A model generated the notes under the pieces. That model was not told the DNA's origin. It ran no database searches and saw only the letters and a program-made list of their open reading frames with translations. A program made the translations under genes and the position numbers. Positions 22,308 through 32,968 of a stretch of 64,000 bases of DNA are shown in pieces. Source of the stretch: Diaporthe sp. PMI_573 (taxonomy: Eukaryota > Ascomycota > Sordariomycetes > Diaporthales > Diaporthaceae); the NCBI GenBank assembly GCA_021399435.1, contig JAJTUP010000001.1, positions 3,844,001 through 3,908,000 on the forward strand. Reading direction: 5' to 3'. How positions within the stretch are numbered: position 1 is the first letter of the stretch; every line of letters starts with the position of its first letter.

Positions 22308-22976
22308 TCACAAGACCCTGAGAACAACGAAGGTCGCCGTCACCCCGCAACCCTTCCTGTAGTCCCCGGACTCGGAGCTCAGCACCTTGGCCTTGCCGCC
22401 GGCCTCGAGCCCGGCCACCTCGGCCTTGAAGCCCTGGCTCTCCCAGATGTCGTCGAGCACGGTGGCGACGACGACGCCGTCGCGCTTGGTGACCCTGACG
22501 AGCTCGCGAAGCGCCTGGGGCCCGACGTGCGTGTGCGTGAAGGTGCCGACGCACACCACGGCGTCGTACGTGCCGTCCGCGACCTCGAGCGGCTTGTTGA
22601 GGTCCGTGGTCTGCAGCGCCTCGTACGCCCCGGACTGCCGGGCCACGGCGAGCATCCCCGGGCTCAGGTCCCGCCCGTCGATGTGCTTGGCCCCGAGCCG
22701 CGCGAGCTCCACCCCCGCGAGGCCCGTCCCGCACCCGGCGTCCAGGAGCCGGAGCTCAGGGCCGATGGTGGCGGTCCCCAGCGCCTTGGCCACCAGGCGT
22801 GCGACGGCCGCTGGGCCGACGTAGTTCTGGGACGGGTCGCGCAGGTCAGAGTCATAGGTGGGGGCCCATGAGTCGTACACGTCCTGTGCCTCAATGGCGT
22901 CCTTGAGGACATAGGAGCGGGTGAGGTGGGGGTTGTTGGCAGTGTTGGTGGTGACGGACATGTTGAATTTGGGCAC
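22308..22976 (-). CDS. Class I SAM-dependent methyltransferase (METTL27/WBSCR27-like)
   Basis: One exon of 222 aa. The N-terminal segment VYDSWAPTYDSDLRDPSQNY is characteristic of the METTL27-like group. Motif I (LLDAGCGTGLAGVELARLG, from residue about 78) is a complete S-adenosylmethionine-binding loop. The acidic position after strand 2 is in IDGRDLSPGML, and motif IV is in YDAVVCVGTFTHTHVG. The length is typical for this small family and both ends look complete. A second Met at residue 6 (22961) is a possible start. Substrate unknown. Such enzymes are probably cytosolic because there is no signal peptide or membrane segment. Confidence 0.92.
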   Translation of the reverse strand: MPKFNMSVTTNTANNPHLTRSYVLKDAIEAQDVYDSWAPTYDSDLRDPSQNYVGPAAVARLVAKALGTATIGPELRLLDAGCGTGLAGVELARLGAKHIDGRDLSPGMLAVARQSGAYEALQTTDLNKPLEVADGTYDAVVCVGTFTHTHVGPQALRELVRVTKRDGVVVATVLDDIWESQGFKAEVAGLEAGGKAKVLSSESGDYRKGCGVTATFVVLRVL

Positions 22977-23604
22977 TGGGTCAACAGAGGGTGGCTAAGT
23001 GTGACCTTTGGGGGTTTGTTGAAAACGAGGGTGTGTCTTATGTGTGTGGTGTCTTGGGCTTGGGGAGATGGGATGTCGAATGTGCAGAGCCTTTCCCCTC
23101 CTCTCGATCGACGGCGCGAACGACGGGCTTTAAATATTTTCCTCAACACCACGTCCCGGATCACATTGACAGATGCCGACGACATCGAAGGCTCGGCACG
23201 TCCAAGATCAGCACTACGGTTCCACGGACTGCAGGCGGCGCTCACATTTAATGTCAACAATTGGCCGCCGAGGGAATAGCTTGGATGCTCAGACCTTTAG
23301 CTACATGGTGAACCATGTTGAGAACCCACCTTGGTGTTGTCGGGCCATACAGCAGCCGCACAGCCCTCACTTCGGAGCTGGGGGACTGGGAATCCGCAGG
23401 CGATGTGACGCACCTGGGAAGCTCAGTCCCTGCAGCCAAATTGCGCAATCGTTCGCATTATACGAACTACATGCCGGCTGGAGAAATGCAGTTCTCTGTC
23501 AAAACCGCGTTGGGTGAACTCTACTACGTCTATTTGTAGAGTCAAATCGCCCCTGGGGCCCGGGAGAGCAGTGGCCGACTTAGTCAACCGGCCTTTGATA
23601 TTTA

Positions 23605-23830
23605 ACAGCTTTAATTTTTCTCAGAGAATATTATTAAGAAAATAAACTACTTTATCTAGACTTAAAATATCTCTATAAATTTTTAAAAAAATTATTAATG
23701 GAAATAGATTTAATTAAAATACATTTTAATTTATTAAATAAATTTAAAGAACAAGATCTTTTTTTTTCAATTAATAAAAAATGTATCTTTATAAAATTAC
23801 TACTATATATGATTTATATTGTTACACAAA
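23605..23830 (+). pseudogene. AT-rich relic of an unidentified coding sequence
   Basis: About 225 bases of very high A+T content sit abruptly in balanced sequence. One plus-strand frame stays open through it apart from one TAA at 23634-23636, although random DNA of this composition should have stops every few codons. It reads as a Lys/Leu/Ile-rich segment (ENKLLYLDLKYLYKFLKKLL and onward). C-to-T decay of a repeated element (RIP-like) or an organelle-derived insertion could give this. I do not recognise the family. Confidence 0.4.
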
Positions 23831-26789
23831 CCTAATTTAGTCTCGTTATAAGGGGGTATATGCTCTGTACCTGCATTTAACATGGCAGACTGTGGCGGAC
23901 CTTCTAGTAGGCACCGACCATGTCGATCTGCGTAACAGCTCAAGCACCGCCCGGAGTCACACATTACAATGATCCTGGGTGAGCGTGGCTTAGGACGCGA
24001 CCGCTTCCCCGCTATTCTCAACTTAGTTCCGATGGTTACGCCCTCATGATGGTCAATGAAGTGATCTGAGTCGTCAAGACTAAACAGCGCACCCCGGGAG
24101 CTGCCTGTGGCCGTCGCCCCTTTGGGCTAGAAGAGGATGCAGTCCCGTTCCTTAATCCTGCTAGGACACAAACCTTGACGTCAGGTTTTCTTACTCGGGC
24201 CTCTCTTCCTGGGGGTAAATGGGCCGCGGGAGAGGAGGGCCTGTGTGCTCGCACGGAACGGACGGGTACTTTGTGGCACTTCTACTGCTTTGTTGCTGGT
24301 AGACCGGCCCACTTTCGACGCGGTTGTGCGTGGGCAGGTGCAGTTCTTTATGTACCCACATGCATGCGACAGGTTGTCCTCTGCATGCCGCCGTATGTGA
24401 CTATCATATGACAATGCCAGGATCGAGGGCCTTGGCGGCCCAAAATGCCGCGGGGAAAAGGTGGTCCCGAATGTGTTGGCGAGTCCCGCCGAGGTTAACC
24501 GGCTCTGACAGGTCGGTCTCGGTGCCGTTGAGAACGGTGGTGTGGGGTTCTCGAGATGGGGACCGGAATCCTGCAGCCCCCGTACCGAACGGAGGTCAGA
24601 AGCGGCGAACGCTCGGTGCTTCAGGAGGGGGGGGGAGAAGTGGGTCCAGCAGTGGCTTCCCTGCTCGGTGGTTGCTGAGATTCCCTATTAATGCGAGGAA
24701 ACCGGCAATCCTACACTTAAGTCTGACGAGAACGGATTTTGTAATTGTTAGCAAAAGAAACACGATTCCTGCGGATGGCGATGATGCTGGCATCCTCCCG
24801 GCCCTGGGCTGGCCGCATTTTCCTGTGACTTTCCAGCTCCGCGGATAATCGCGAAGCTGCAGGTAAATACGCGACTGCACCACATCTTCCCGCCCTGACC
24901 TATGACAAGGAAAACAGCTGCATGAGGTTGACGCAATGTGACGTAAAGACCAATTTCAAGAGGCTTGGGTTCTCGATGAAAAGGGGTCTAAGCAAGCATT
25001 GCTGTGTTTGAAGTTGTTTAGTTGAAGAGAAGCCGCCAGGTGTTTACGGGTCCTTCCCCGCAGCACGCGTGGGCGGATTTTCCTCAGGGCGTGGGATCGA
25101 AGAGCAATTTGTGCCACTATTACTAAATTTCCCAGCTGTGGACTCGGCGAGTGCTCACGCCTGGCTACCCAGGCTACCCCAGGGTACAGTCTTCAGTCGT
25201 GGTCCATCAGAAAATCCGGAGCAGGTCTACTCTAGGCTGTCTGTGGACGGAATAAATATCGAGGAGCAGGCTGGTTGTGTTCGTGCTCAGTTATCCATCT
25301 TCACATGCGCTCAGCACCGACACACCTTCTGCCCATTCCAATCGGCTGAGGCTCCTGACCTAGTCGACTAGCCCCACGCCTATGGAATACAAGTGTAACA
25401 GTAGCCCCCAAGCATCCCACGCTCGATGATGCGTTGATGAGGGGCAGCAGGTTTTGGCTATTTGGTTCAATCAATGTCGGTTCATACGCTTGCCGTTAAT
25501 GGCCTTGACTTTCCTGGCAAAGTGCCGCGACAGCCTCGACTGACCGCCCGATATCCTACCACAATGACCATTTGTCACGGTTTCTTCTTTCATGTGACAG
25601 ATATAATTTCTCAGTTACCCGCGGAGTAAAAATTAATTCTAGGCTTGAGCAGAACAACTCCCTTAGGGTACAATATGTAGCTTTGAAAACACAGTTCAAC
25701 CGACGCAGCGGCCGTGGCAGCCTGGGAACACCTTGCGGTTTTTGAAGGGCACCCGCATGATTCGTCTCTCAATATCTGGCCAATGACATGTGTCGCGGCG
25801 AATTGAACCCCCTCTTCGCCAGCATAATATCACATTGGCCTTTCTTGTACAAGCTAATGGGGACCTCGGGAGTGTTGACCATGACCAGAAACCACAGTGC
25901 AGCCTGCTTGTAGACGGGACGACTGGGTCTAGACAAATAGTGCAAACTTCTGTGTTCGGCATTTTCATACAGCCAGAAGCTGAATACAGGGGGCTCAGAT
26001 GGTACCTTGTTTCTAAACGCATGAACACTGTTCACCACACGTCCTATTCACTGCCACAAGCGCCACAGGCTCAAATTCAGTCGCGTAGGCAAACTTGCAG
26101 TGCGCTCTGGCTCTCATTTTCACTGGAACTAGGTACTTAGTGGCTTATCCCCGCTCATCGGAAAGATGGAAAGGAAATAGGCAAGATAAAGGGCCAGGAA
26201 AAGTCAAGCGGTGACTTTGCAGATGACCCAAGGTGAGAGAGCTGGGCTGACATGAAGGGGCAGGGGCACAAATGCAGAGAGCCGCCACATCCACAGAATG
26301 TCTTGATAGATGGGATGTTTGCATTTACACACTCCCCTAAAAAGAATATTTACTGCAGTTAACTCCCATCACGAACTGCCACTTGCTGCACGAACGTCCA
26401 CCTACTGCTTATGTGTCTCACGTCCATCAAGCTCACATGTTAACCAACACCTCATCTGGCAAGTTTCCCTTGCATGTTTCAAACCCTGTTCCGCAGACCG
26501 AAGTAGGACACAACACTTCAGGCTTACTCTCAAATAGGGTGACCACCTATGGGATAGCTCCTTGCCAAGAAGAAAAGGGCAGATGATGGGCCTGACTTGG
26601 AATATTTTGAAACAAAAAACAACACCCACGGTGGCCTCGTATATACGAGATCCCTAGTCCCATACCACTGCCATAAGGTTCCTCAAAAGAAAAAATCAAC
26701 ATCATTATGTCTCGACTTCAAATCCTAATGATGGCTCGACTGCGAATTCAGATAATGGCTTGATCTCCTTCTGCATGTGACTCAGCTGG

Positions 26790-27041
26790 TCAGCTCATCC
26801 GAAAAGGTGCTTCTTTATCCGCCTGGGGATCATTAGTACTCACCTCCATTATCACCCTTGGCGCCCATATCTCATACTTCCTCTCCATTCTATCAGCATT
26901 GGACACCCTGACGCCGGTGTACCGTTTGACTTTGAACGACCCCTTCCCGAAGTGCAGACTCAGCCAGGTCTTGAGGTGGTAGGGGTTGATGTGTTCGGAT
27001 AAAACGGCCGAGAGTATTGTCAAGGTAGAGGTTTCGGGCAT
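26790..27041 (-). CDS. Possible small hypothetical protein gene
   Basis: The frame starts at ATG 27041 (context ACAAAATGCC) and has a TATA-like ATATAAAG about 85-90 bases upstream (27125-27132). After 66 codons the frame meets a consensus donor GTGAGT at 26843, directly followed by a branch-like ACTAAT; unspliced, it ends after 83 codons at 26790. The predicted chain (SEHINPYHLKTWLSLHFGKG, then SFKVKRYTG) looks protein-like but matches no family I know. No clear acceptor and second exon could be assigned, so the true C-terminus is uncertain. Confidence 0.35.
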   Translation of the reverse strand: MPETSTLTILSAVLSEHINPYHLKTWLSLHFGKGSFKVKRYTGVRVSNADRMERKYEIWAPRVIMEVSTNDPQADKEAPFRMS

Positions 27042-28479
27042 TTTGTATGGATCAGTATGTGAAGCGTCGGAATCTGTGTATGAGTACCAATAATGCCATA
27101 TGGTGGGCGTGTGGTCGACTGGTACTTTATATGCTTTCCAAACGACAGCGCAGCCTGCCTGAGCAAGGCCGATAACCTGTGACCCACCAAGTTAGTCGAG
27201 TAAATGTACAGCAACTTCGTTTAATCTACGCAGCGTGTGAGTAAGAAAGTATCATGACCCATTTGTGCTGTGACGAGTCTGTTACCTGCAGATTGTAGGG
27301 ATAGAAACATTCGTTCACGCAAACAGTTTATTGAAGATCCTCACAAATAAATAAGACGAAAACCTGGCAATTATATAATTATCAAACGAGCTATTGTTTA
27401 ACGCAAGCATTGACGACCACAAGGTTTCTTTACCTATATCTCGTTGCTACTAAAGCCTCGTTCATAGTATGACTTTTGAGGCAAATCTTTCCTGCTTCCT
27501 GTGCGTTGGTGACATTTGCGCTGCCAGACACTTCCTGCAGGTGCTAATTCTCGCTTCGTCTCGAGTCTCCGAAGCTGGTGACTCGGTAGCTGTTATTGAA
27601 AGCGCGAGATGCTTCTTTGCAGGAGTCCCTGTCCGCCTGAGAAGATGTAAGCATCTCAGCACTGTGTGAGTTGAGGTGTATATTGATGGGGGTGGGATCA
27701 GGCAGCTGAATGATGCTGGACCAAATGCAAGTAGCGGATTTCAGAATACATGACTGCAGACAACCGCAGCTCTTCATCGCAGGGGTGCCGGGCATATTGC
27801 TTCGCTAGATAACACGCAATGCGTTGATCAGCATGTCGTGGTTGCATGTTACCGTCTGACACCTCCCGATGTTATGCCTCTCTCTGAGTGACCTTGAAAG
27901 CAACTTTCCCTGCACCTGTCTCCCAGGGATTTTCTTGAGAATTAGGTACTTGTTTTTTCCCCCTTGTACCTGACTTGCAGACTACCTTCATTTATTCTTC
28001 GAGTTCTACAGATTTACGTGGACCGGGTTGATTCATGGCCTCGCTCGAACGCACAGCGGTTTTCCAACCTGCAGCCCCCTGTTGACTTCCAACAGTAATT
28101 TGCAAGCAGACACATGGAGTTGAGGCAATGCTGCGGCTATCTAGGACCGCATTCCCTGAGGTGTGAAGGCACCTCCGCCCACCTCTCCTTCCTTTTGATA
28201 TCGTCCGTCTTCCAGGCTGAGCAACCGCTCCATTTGAACATGACTGGACGAACGTCTTTCTTTCCTTAGAGATGCCTCATCCGTCTAGAACACTTCCCAT
28301 CACTGAAGCGAAGCTTGCCTCGAAACGACGCGCGTATCTGTCGAGCACCTTCCTTCACTGTCAACTCGCTACCCTCTTCTTACCCTACATTGACAGCTCG
28401 CCGACACATTGTAACACAAACTTCAAGTCGCGCATTCCATCTATTTCGTCCTGATTCCAGTTTCCTGGTGGCATAAAAG

Positions 28480-29020
28480 TGATCTCTCCCCTTCGGAATT
28501 CTGGCTGCTTTGTCACCCTCCTCTCTTCCTTTCAATCCTTCTGTCGCCCGCCAACCCTCTTGTCGTCAGTCAATCTCTTCGTCAGTCAGCCCTTTCGTCA
28601 GTCAGCCCCTTCGACGATCAAAGCCCCTCAGCGGTTAGTTGTAAGTCCTCTCCACGCCAGATCATCAGAAATCTAACAATTGTCTTTAGTTCTTTCGGTA
28701 TGCGTGAAATGGCTTTTCTGCCACAAACCCAAACCAGATATCTCTGGGCCTTCAGGTCTGTCCCCAGGAGATGTTGCCGAAACAACAGGTATTTGCTTCT
28801 TTCCATATGTTGTGGTCCCTAGCTAACGACTAAACAAACAGTCAAAATGGGTCGGTTCGGTATCTGGGCAAGCAATCGGCACCGTACAGCCACACTCCCA
28901 CAGCTCAGCTTCCTCATCCCACGCGTCCATCTGAGGCGGCTTCCTGAATCGTCGTATCTGGACTCTGGGAGGGTGTGGCGATGTTTCAGGTCTGGGTCTG
29001 GGGTCAGTGACAATGTTTGA
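28480..29020 (+). other. Possible spliced transcript with a CT-rich leader, no recognised protein
   Basis: A pyrimidine-rich stretch (28490-28620) typical of fungal promoters and leaders is followed by two consensus introns. Intron 1 is 28641-28689 (GTAAGT, CTAAC branch, TTTAG) and intron 2 is 28799-28841 (GTATTT, CTAAC branch, ACAG). The exon between them and the one after join into a frame that is open to a TGA near 29020 and passes ATG 28846 in the good context TCAAAATGG. The product is not recognisable. It could be a short protein gene, a non-coding RNA or the decapitated 5' end of a displaced gene. Confidence 0.3.
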
Positions 29021-29194
29021 GTTTCAGGTCTACATCTGTATCTTAGTCTTCATGATAAATTGAGAATCGACATATGCGGTAGTGCAACTCATTCAACTAA
29101 TCGAGTCCAATAGACCACAAGCTTAGAATTGGTAGATCCAGAGGTGTGTGTGGGCACCTGCACACCGATGATCGACAACACTCAACCACCTCCC

Positions 29195-29890
29195 TCAGCC
29201 AGTCAACACCCAGTCTGCTATTCCCTTGGCGTGCAATTCCATGGTATCAAGCAGGGGAACTGCAACATCCTCAGCCTTCACTATGAACTGTAACTCGGTG
29301 CAGGCCAACACTATCACTTGGGCCCCGTTTTTGATCAGTCTCTCAACTACACCGGCAGTCTTCACCTTCGTCTCGTCTCGAAAGATCCCAGCACCAAGTT
29401 CCTCAAATATGGCCTTGTCCATTGCTAGCCTCTCCTCTTGCTCCGGGATCAACACTTCCACGCCAGCCTTCTCGCTTAGGCGACCTTTGATGAAGTCGTC
29501 CTCCATGACTGTCTGCGTTGCCAGCAAACCAATTTTCGAGAGGCCCCTCTGCTTGATCTCGACGGCCGCAGCGTCAGCTATATGTAACAAGGGCAAGCCC
29601 CCTTCCGCTTCTACTCGGGCGGCAACCTTGTGTCCGATGTTGCAGCCGATGGCGAGACCCTGGGCGCCCCCCGCCTTGAGGTGCTTTGAAGCCGCGATGA
29701 ATTTATCCGCCGCCGCATCCCAGCGTCCGGCAGTGAAGAGTGCGGATGTCTCTGCATGATTGAACGAGTGCATTATCATTGGCGCTGAGGCTGCGCCACC
29801 GAGCGCCCGCTGGACGTGGCCATTGATTGAAGTGTAGTAGAGGGCCGTCGAGTGGTAGCTCATGCCACCAAGGAAGCCTACTGTCTTCAT
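29195..29890 (-). CDS. Aspartate/glutamate racemase family protein
   Basis: One exon of 231 aa, complete at both ends. The N-terminus MKTVGFLGGMSYHSTALYY is the family phosphate/loop signature, with Ser-Tyr in place of the usual Gly-Pro. Both catalytic cysteines are present: Cys83 in LAIGCNIGH (the common Thr after CN is Ile here) and Cys196 in VIVLACTEL. The two-Cys mechanism moves a proton at the alpha-carbon of aspartate or glutamate without a cofactor. The family also includes hydantoin racemases and maleate isomerases, so the precise substrate is open. It is likely cytosolic, because it lacks a signal peptide. Confidence 0.92.
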   Translation of the reverse strand: MKTVGFLGGMSYHSTALYYTSINGHVQRALGGAASAPMIMHSFNHAETSALFTAGRWDAAADKFIAASKHLKAGGAQGLAIGCNIGHKVAARVEAEGGLPLLHIADAAAVEIKQRGLSKIGLLATQTVMEDDFIKGRLSEKAGVEVLIPEQEERLAMDKAIFEELGAGIFRDETKVKTAGVVERLIKNGAQVIVLACTELQFIVKAEDVAVPLLDTMELHAKGIADWVLTG

Positions 29891-30851
29891 CGTGTTACTG
29901 GCGATTGGAGTGCGTGTGCAAACAAGGATTTTGATAATTTAAGCGCAAGACAGACGGCACAGAAAAAAAGGTGTGAGAAGACCAACTTGAGGACCGCGGA
30001 GCGTGGTCTGGATGAGTCAACTTTTGAGCGGGGAACCTTGATGACCTGAAGGGCGTGTGCAGCGCAATTGAGCAACACCAAGTCGTTGGTCATTCAGAGC
30101 AGTCCAAAGTGTTGACTGCCTGAAAATTTGGGGTTTATTTCCTCCCGTACAAATTTATTTTCTTGATTTATTGTAAACGCTCTAATGGAACAGCGACTAA
30201 TCAATGGAACAAGGTTCTGTAGGGTGACCTTCTGTAGGACAACGTCCTACCGGATAACCTCTTGTGGGATGTGGGTGATTTCGTTTTTAATCCGTGTACG
30301 TACGCTTCTTAAGCAGTGTGTAGGTGGTCCCTTCATACGGTGGTAAACGCTTAAATACCTTGTGGGATAATCCCAAGGAAAATATAGAATGAATTGTGAG
30401 ATCAACAACCTCCTTTGTAATAACTTCATACTTCTCATGGGACAAAACTATTAGAATAGAATCTAATGGGATGAACTCTGATAAGAGAGCTTCTTACACG
30501 ATAACCTTGTGTGAGACAACCTCCTGATTACCAACAGCCATTTACCGTGAAGTTATATATGCCCACTGAGATGAAGAACAAGTTTGGAATTTCTGGACAA
30601 TTGGTTCTCTCGAACTGCGCGGTCCATTCCCAGACTTAGCTCTTCGATTCTCTTCGAAATCAATCTGTTTACTATGCCAAGAGAGTCGGGTGCAGTTCAA
30701 AGTTGAGCACTTGAGTCAAAGTTGCTCAACCACTATTATCGCATAATTGCAGACTTAGTCGAGAGGATTCCTTGCTGATTACTCTAGGGTACAATGAGGT
30801 GAATGCCGGGTGCCCAGTATTAAGGAGGTTCAAAGTGGTAAATGCTATCGA
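29891..30851. other. Intergenic with a degenerate 15-nt-unit repeat
   Basis: No gene is supported. The stretch 30209-30535 contains scattered units related to GGATAACCTCCTGTG (for example CCGGATAACCTCTTGTGGGA near 30250). It lies between the racemase promoter and the 3' end of the permease gene. Confidence 0.5.
30209..30535 (+). repeat. Dispersed 15-nt-unit repeat, degenerate copy 3
   Basis: A run of about four 15-nt units at 30209-30271 (GGTTCTGTAGGGTGA, CCTTCTGTAGGACAA, then CGTCCTACCGGATAA and CCTCTTGTGGGATG) and further diverged units to about 30535 match the array of copy 2. The conserved ends of the family were not found here. Confidence 0.5.
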
Positions 30852-32968
30852 CTACCACAACTTTTCCCAGGCTCTCCTGAAAGCGTTCATTTCCTGCAGA
30901 CGCGCCCTGACGTTCTCTTCGACTCCACCGTCTTCCCATATCCTGCATTCCTCATCACATTGCTCCTTGCCGCTCAGCAAGTCCGCCTCGGCCGGGGACA
31001 CAAATCTTGTCCGCTTGATAACTTTCCAGAGCACAAACATGAAAGGACCAAACGCCACCGCGAAGTAGTCTGTTATAAATGTCTGGTAGTTAAACGGCGA
31101 GAATACGTCGAAACCGATGAAGAACAAGGTAAAACATCCCAGGCCACAGGCGAAATATGCAGCCCCGGGAGTCAGAGGTGCGATATAGGGCAGGTCCGAC
31201 AAAGGTACCGCATTGGGCTGTGCCATCCTCGCTCTATACCAGCCGATGAAGGTCCATAGCATGCCGGTGTATGTTGCAATGAGTGCCGTTGTGGTGAGGT
31301 CAACGAACCAATAGAAGACTGTGACGGTCGAGTTCGATGATACCAGAAACGTGATGCACGTGATCAGGGATACAGCTGCGACGCAGTAGACAGGTACCCC
31401 AGCTTTGGTGCAGGTAAGGAGGAACCTTGGAGCTTGGCCGTCTGTGTACAGCCGGTCAGTAAGGTTTCATCACATCAAATTCGCGGTGGACCGTGGTACT
31501 TACCTCTTGCTAGACCATATAAGGTCCGTGACGCGGAGTAAAGGTAGGCATTTCCACACGATCTACGATAGCGATTAGCTCAACTCCAATGAAGGTCATT
31601 CAGACAGCCAACTTACAATCCAGACGTAAGAATCAAGAAATTGATCAGACTAGGCAGCCCAGTGATGCCCAAATTCTGAATTCCAATGACCCAGGGTGAT
31701 GCCGCCGCTCCAGCGCCGGAGCCCTCAATGGCTCCCATAAGGCGCTTGTCCGTTGGGGAGCAGATGATGCCCACAGCAAGGACACCAATCACATAAAATC
31801 CCACAAGGCGGTAGAAGATGAGCTTTGCCAGACGTGGGATGGTATGTCTCGGGTTTTGGATCTCTCCAGCAGAGATGGCGAGCATGTCAGGGCCTGCGAT
31901 CGTAAATCCGGCGTAGATGACCACGGACCTGAGAAAATTGTGAGCACATGTATACTACATCTTCAATAGCGAATCAACTCACCACCACCCAAGGAATTTG
32001 CCTGTGTCTCCTTCGGCATAATCTAGTAGCTGTTAATAACCTGATGCAAGTCCCAAAGTACTCCCTTCTGGAATATTATCCCCCCTCCCCAAAAAAAAAC
32101 AGACAGGGAACCGTAAAATGAGACTACTTACATGGGATCATGTAGTTTCCACCACCCCAGTTTCTGAAGCCGTAGGCATCCTTCTGAGGGTTTCCGCCGC
32201 ACATTGTGACGAGTGTAACCCTAGCACGTGTTAATCACCTGCTACAGATTCTAAAGTGTTGCATTCTGGAACATTCCAAAACGTGAAAGACGGGGGTCCG
32301 TACATCACAAGTCCAAAGAGGAGCAGGACTTTCAGCGAGGCCATGATGAATTCGCTTTCGCCATACCACTTGACGGCGACAACGTTCAAGAAGACACAGA
32401 TCCCCATAGCGAGAGCTATCCAAGCTGCAGGGTTGATCTCGGTGTTCCAGAATTGAATAACCGTTGCCACAGCGCTGTATTCCACGCAAACCTAGATGTC
32501 ATCGTTAGTGACATGACGGAGAAATGATTCACGATCAGTTCATACCAGCATGGTCCCAGCAAAGAAGTATGTCCATCCCATTGCAAATCCGAGCGCTGGA
32601 TCGACAAAGCGAGATGCAAGTTCGAATATTGTTCCTCGGATAGGCAGAAAGGTGCACATCTCGGCGACGCACAGGTAGCAGGGCCACACAAACAATATAC
32701 CCCAGAACAGGTACCCAAGGACGAGCGACAGTGGACCTGCTTGCGACAAGACGCTGCCAATGCCGACGAAGAGTCCGGTGCCGATACTTCCGCCGATGGC
32801 CATAAGCTGCACGTGTCGGGGTGAGAGGCCTCGCTGTGTTTCGAACTCGGCCCGTCGCTCGAGGCCGCCACCGGCGACCTTTACATCGCCCACACCCACA
32901 TGAGTATCGGATGTTGACTGAGCAGACGAGATGCCCGTGGGCTCCTTCTGGTCTTCTGGTACACCCAT
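30852..32968 (-). CDS. Amino-acid permease (APC superfamily, fungal YAT type)
   Basis: Seven exons: 32968-32546, 32491-32304, 32220-32132, 32022-31983, 31928-31617, 31562-31504 and 31441-30852. They join in frame to 566 aa with GT-AG introns throughout, including a 40-nt exon. The start at 32968 gives a hydrophilic cytosolic N-terminus of about 55 residues. It is followed by the diagnostic RGLSPRHVQLMAIGGSIGTG of yeast-type permeases, then LFVGIGSVLSQAGPLSL. Later segments fit a 12-helix carrier, for example FTIAGPDMLAISAGEIQNPR in the conserved helix 6-7 loop and SCGNAYLYSASRTLYGLARD. It should import an amino acid across the plasma membrane by proton symport; the substrate cannot be read from sequence. 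The C-terminal cytosolic tail is charged and ends FRRAWEKLW. No break was seen. Confidence 0.93.

Larger units (their letters stand above)
22977..29194. other. Gene-poor 6.2 kb region
   Basis: I find no well-supported protein gene here. Notable contents, listed separately, are an AT-rich coding relic (23605-23830), a possible small gene (26790-27041) and a possible spliced transcript (28480-29020). The many remaining frames are under 175 codons, overlap on both strands and show no domain. Confidence 0.5.

Noticed and set aside
22387..22824. 145-aa plus-strand frame over the methyltransferase
   Set aside because: Antisense shadow of a GC-rich gene; the minus-strand frame has all methyltransferase motifs.
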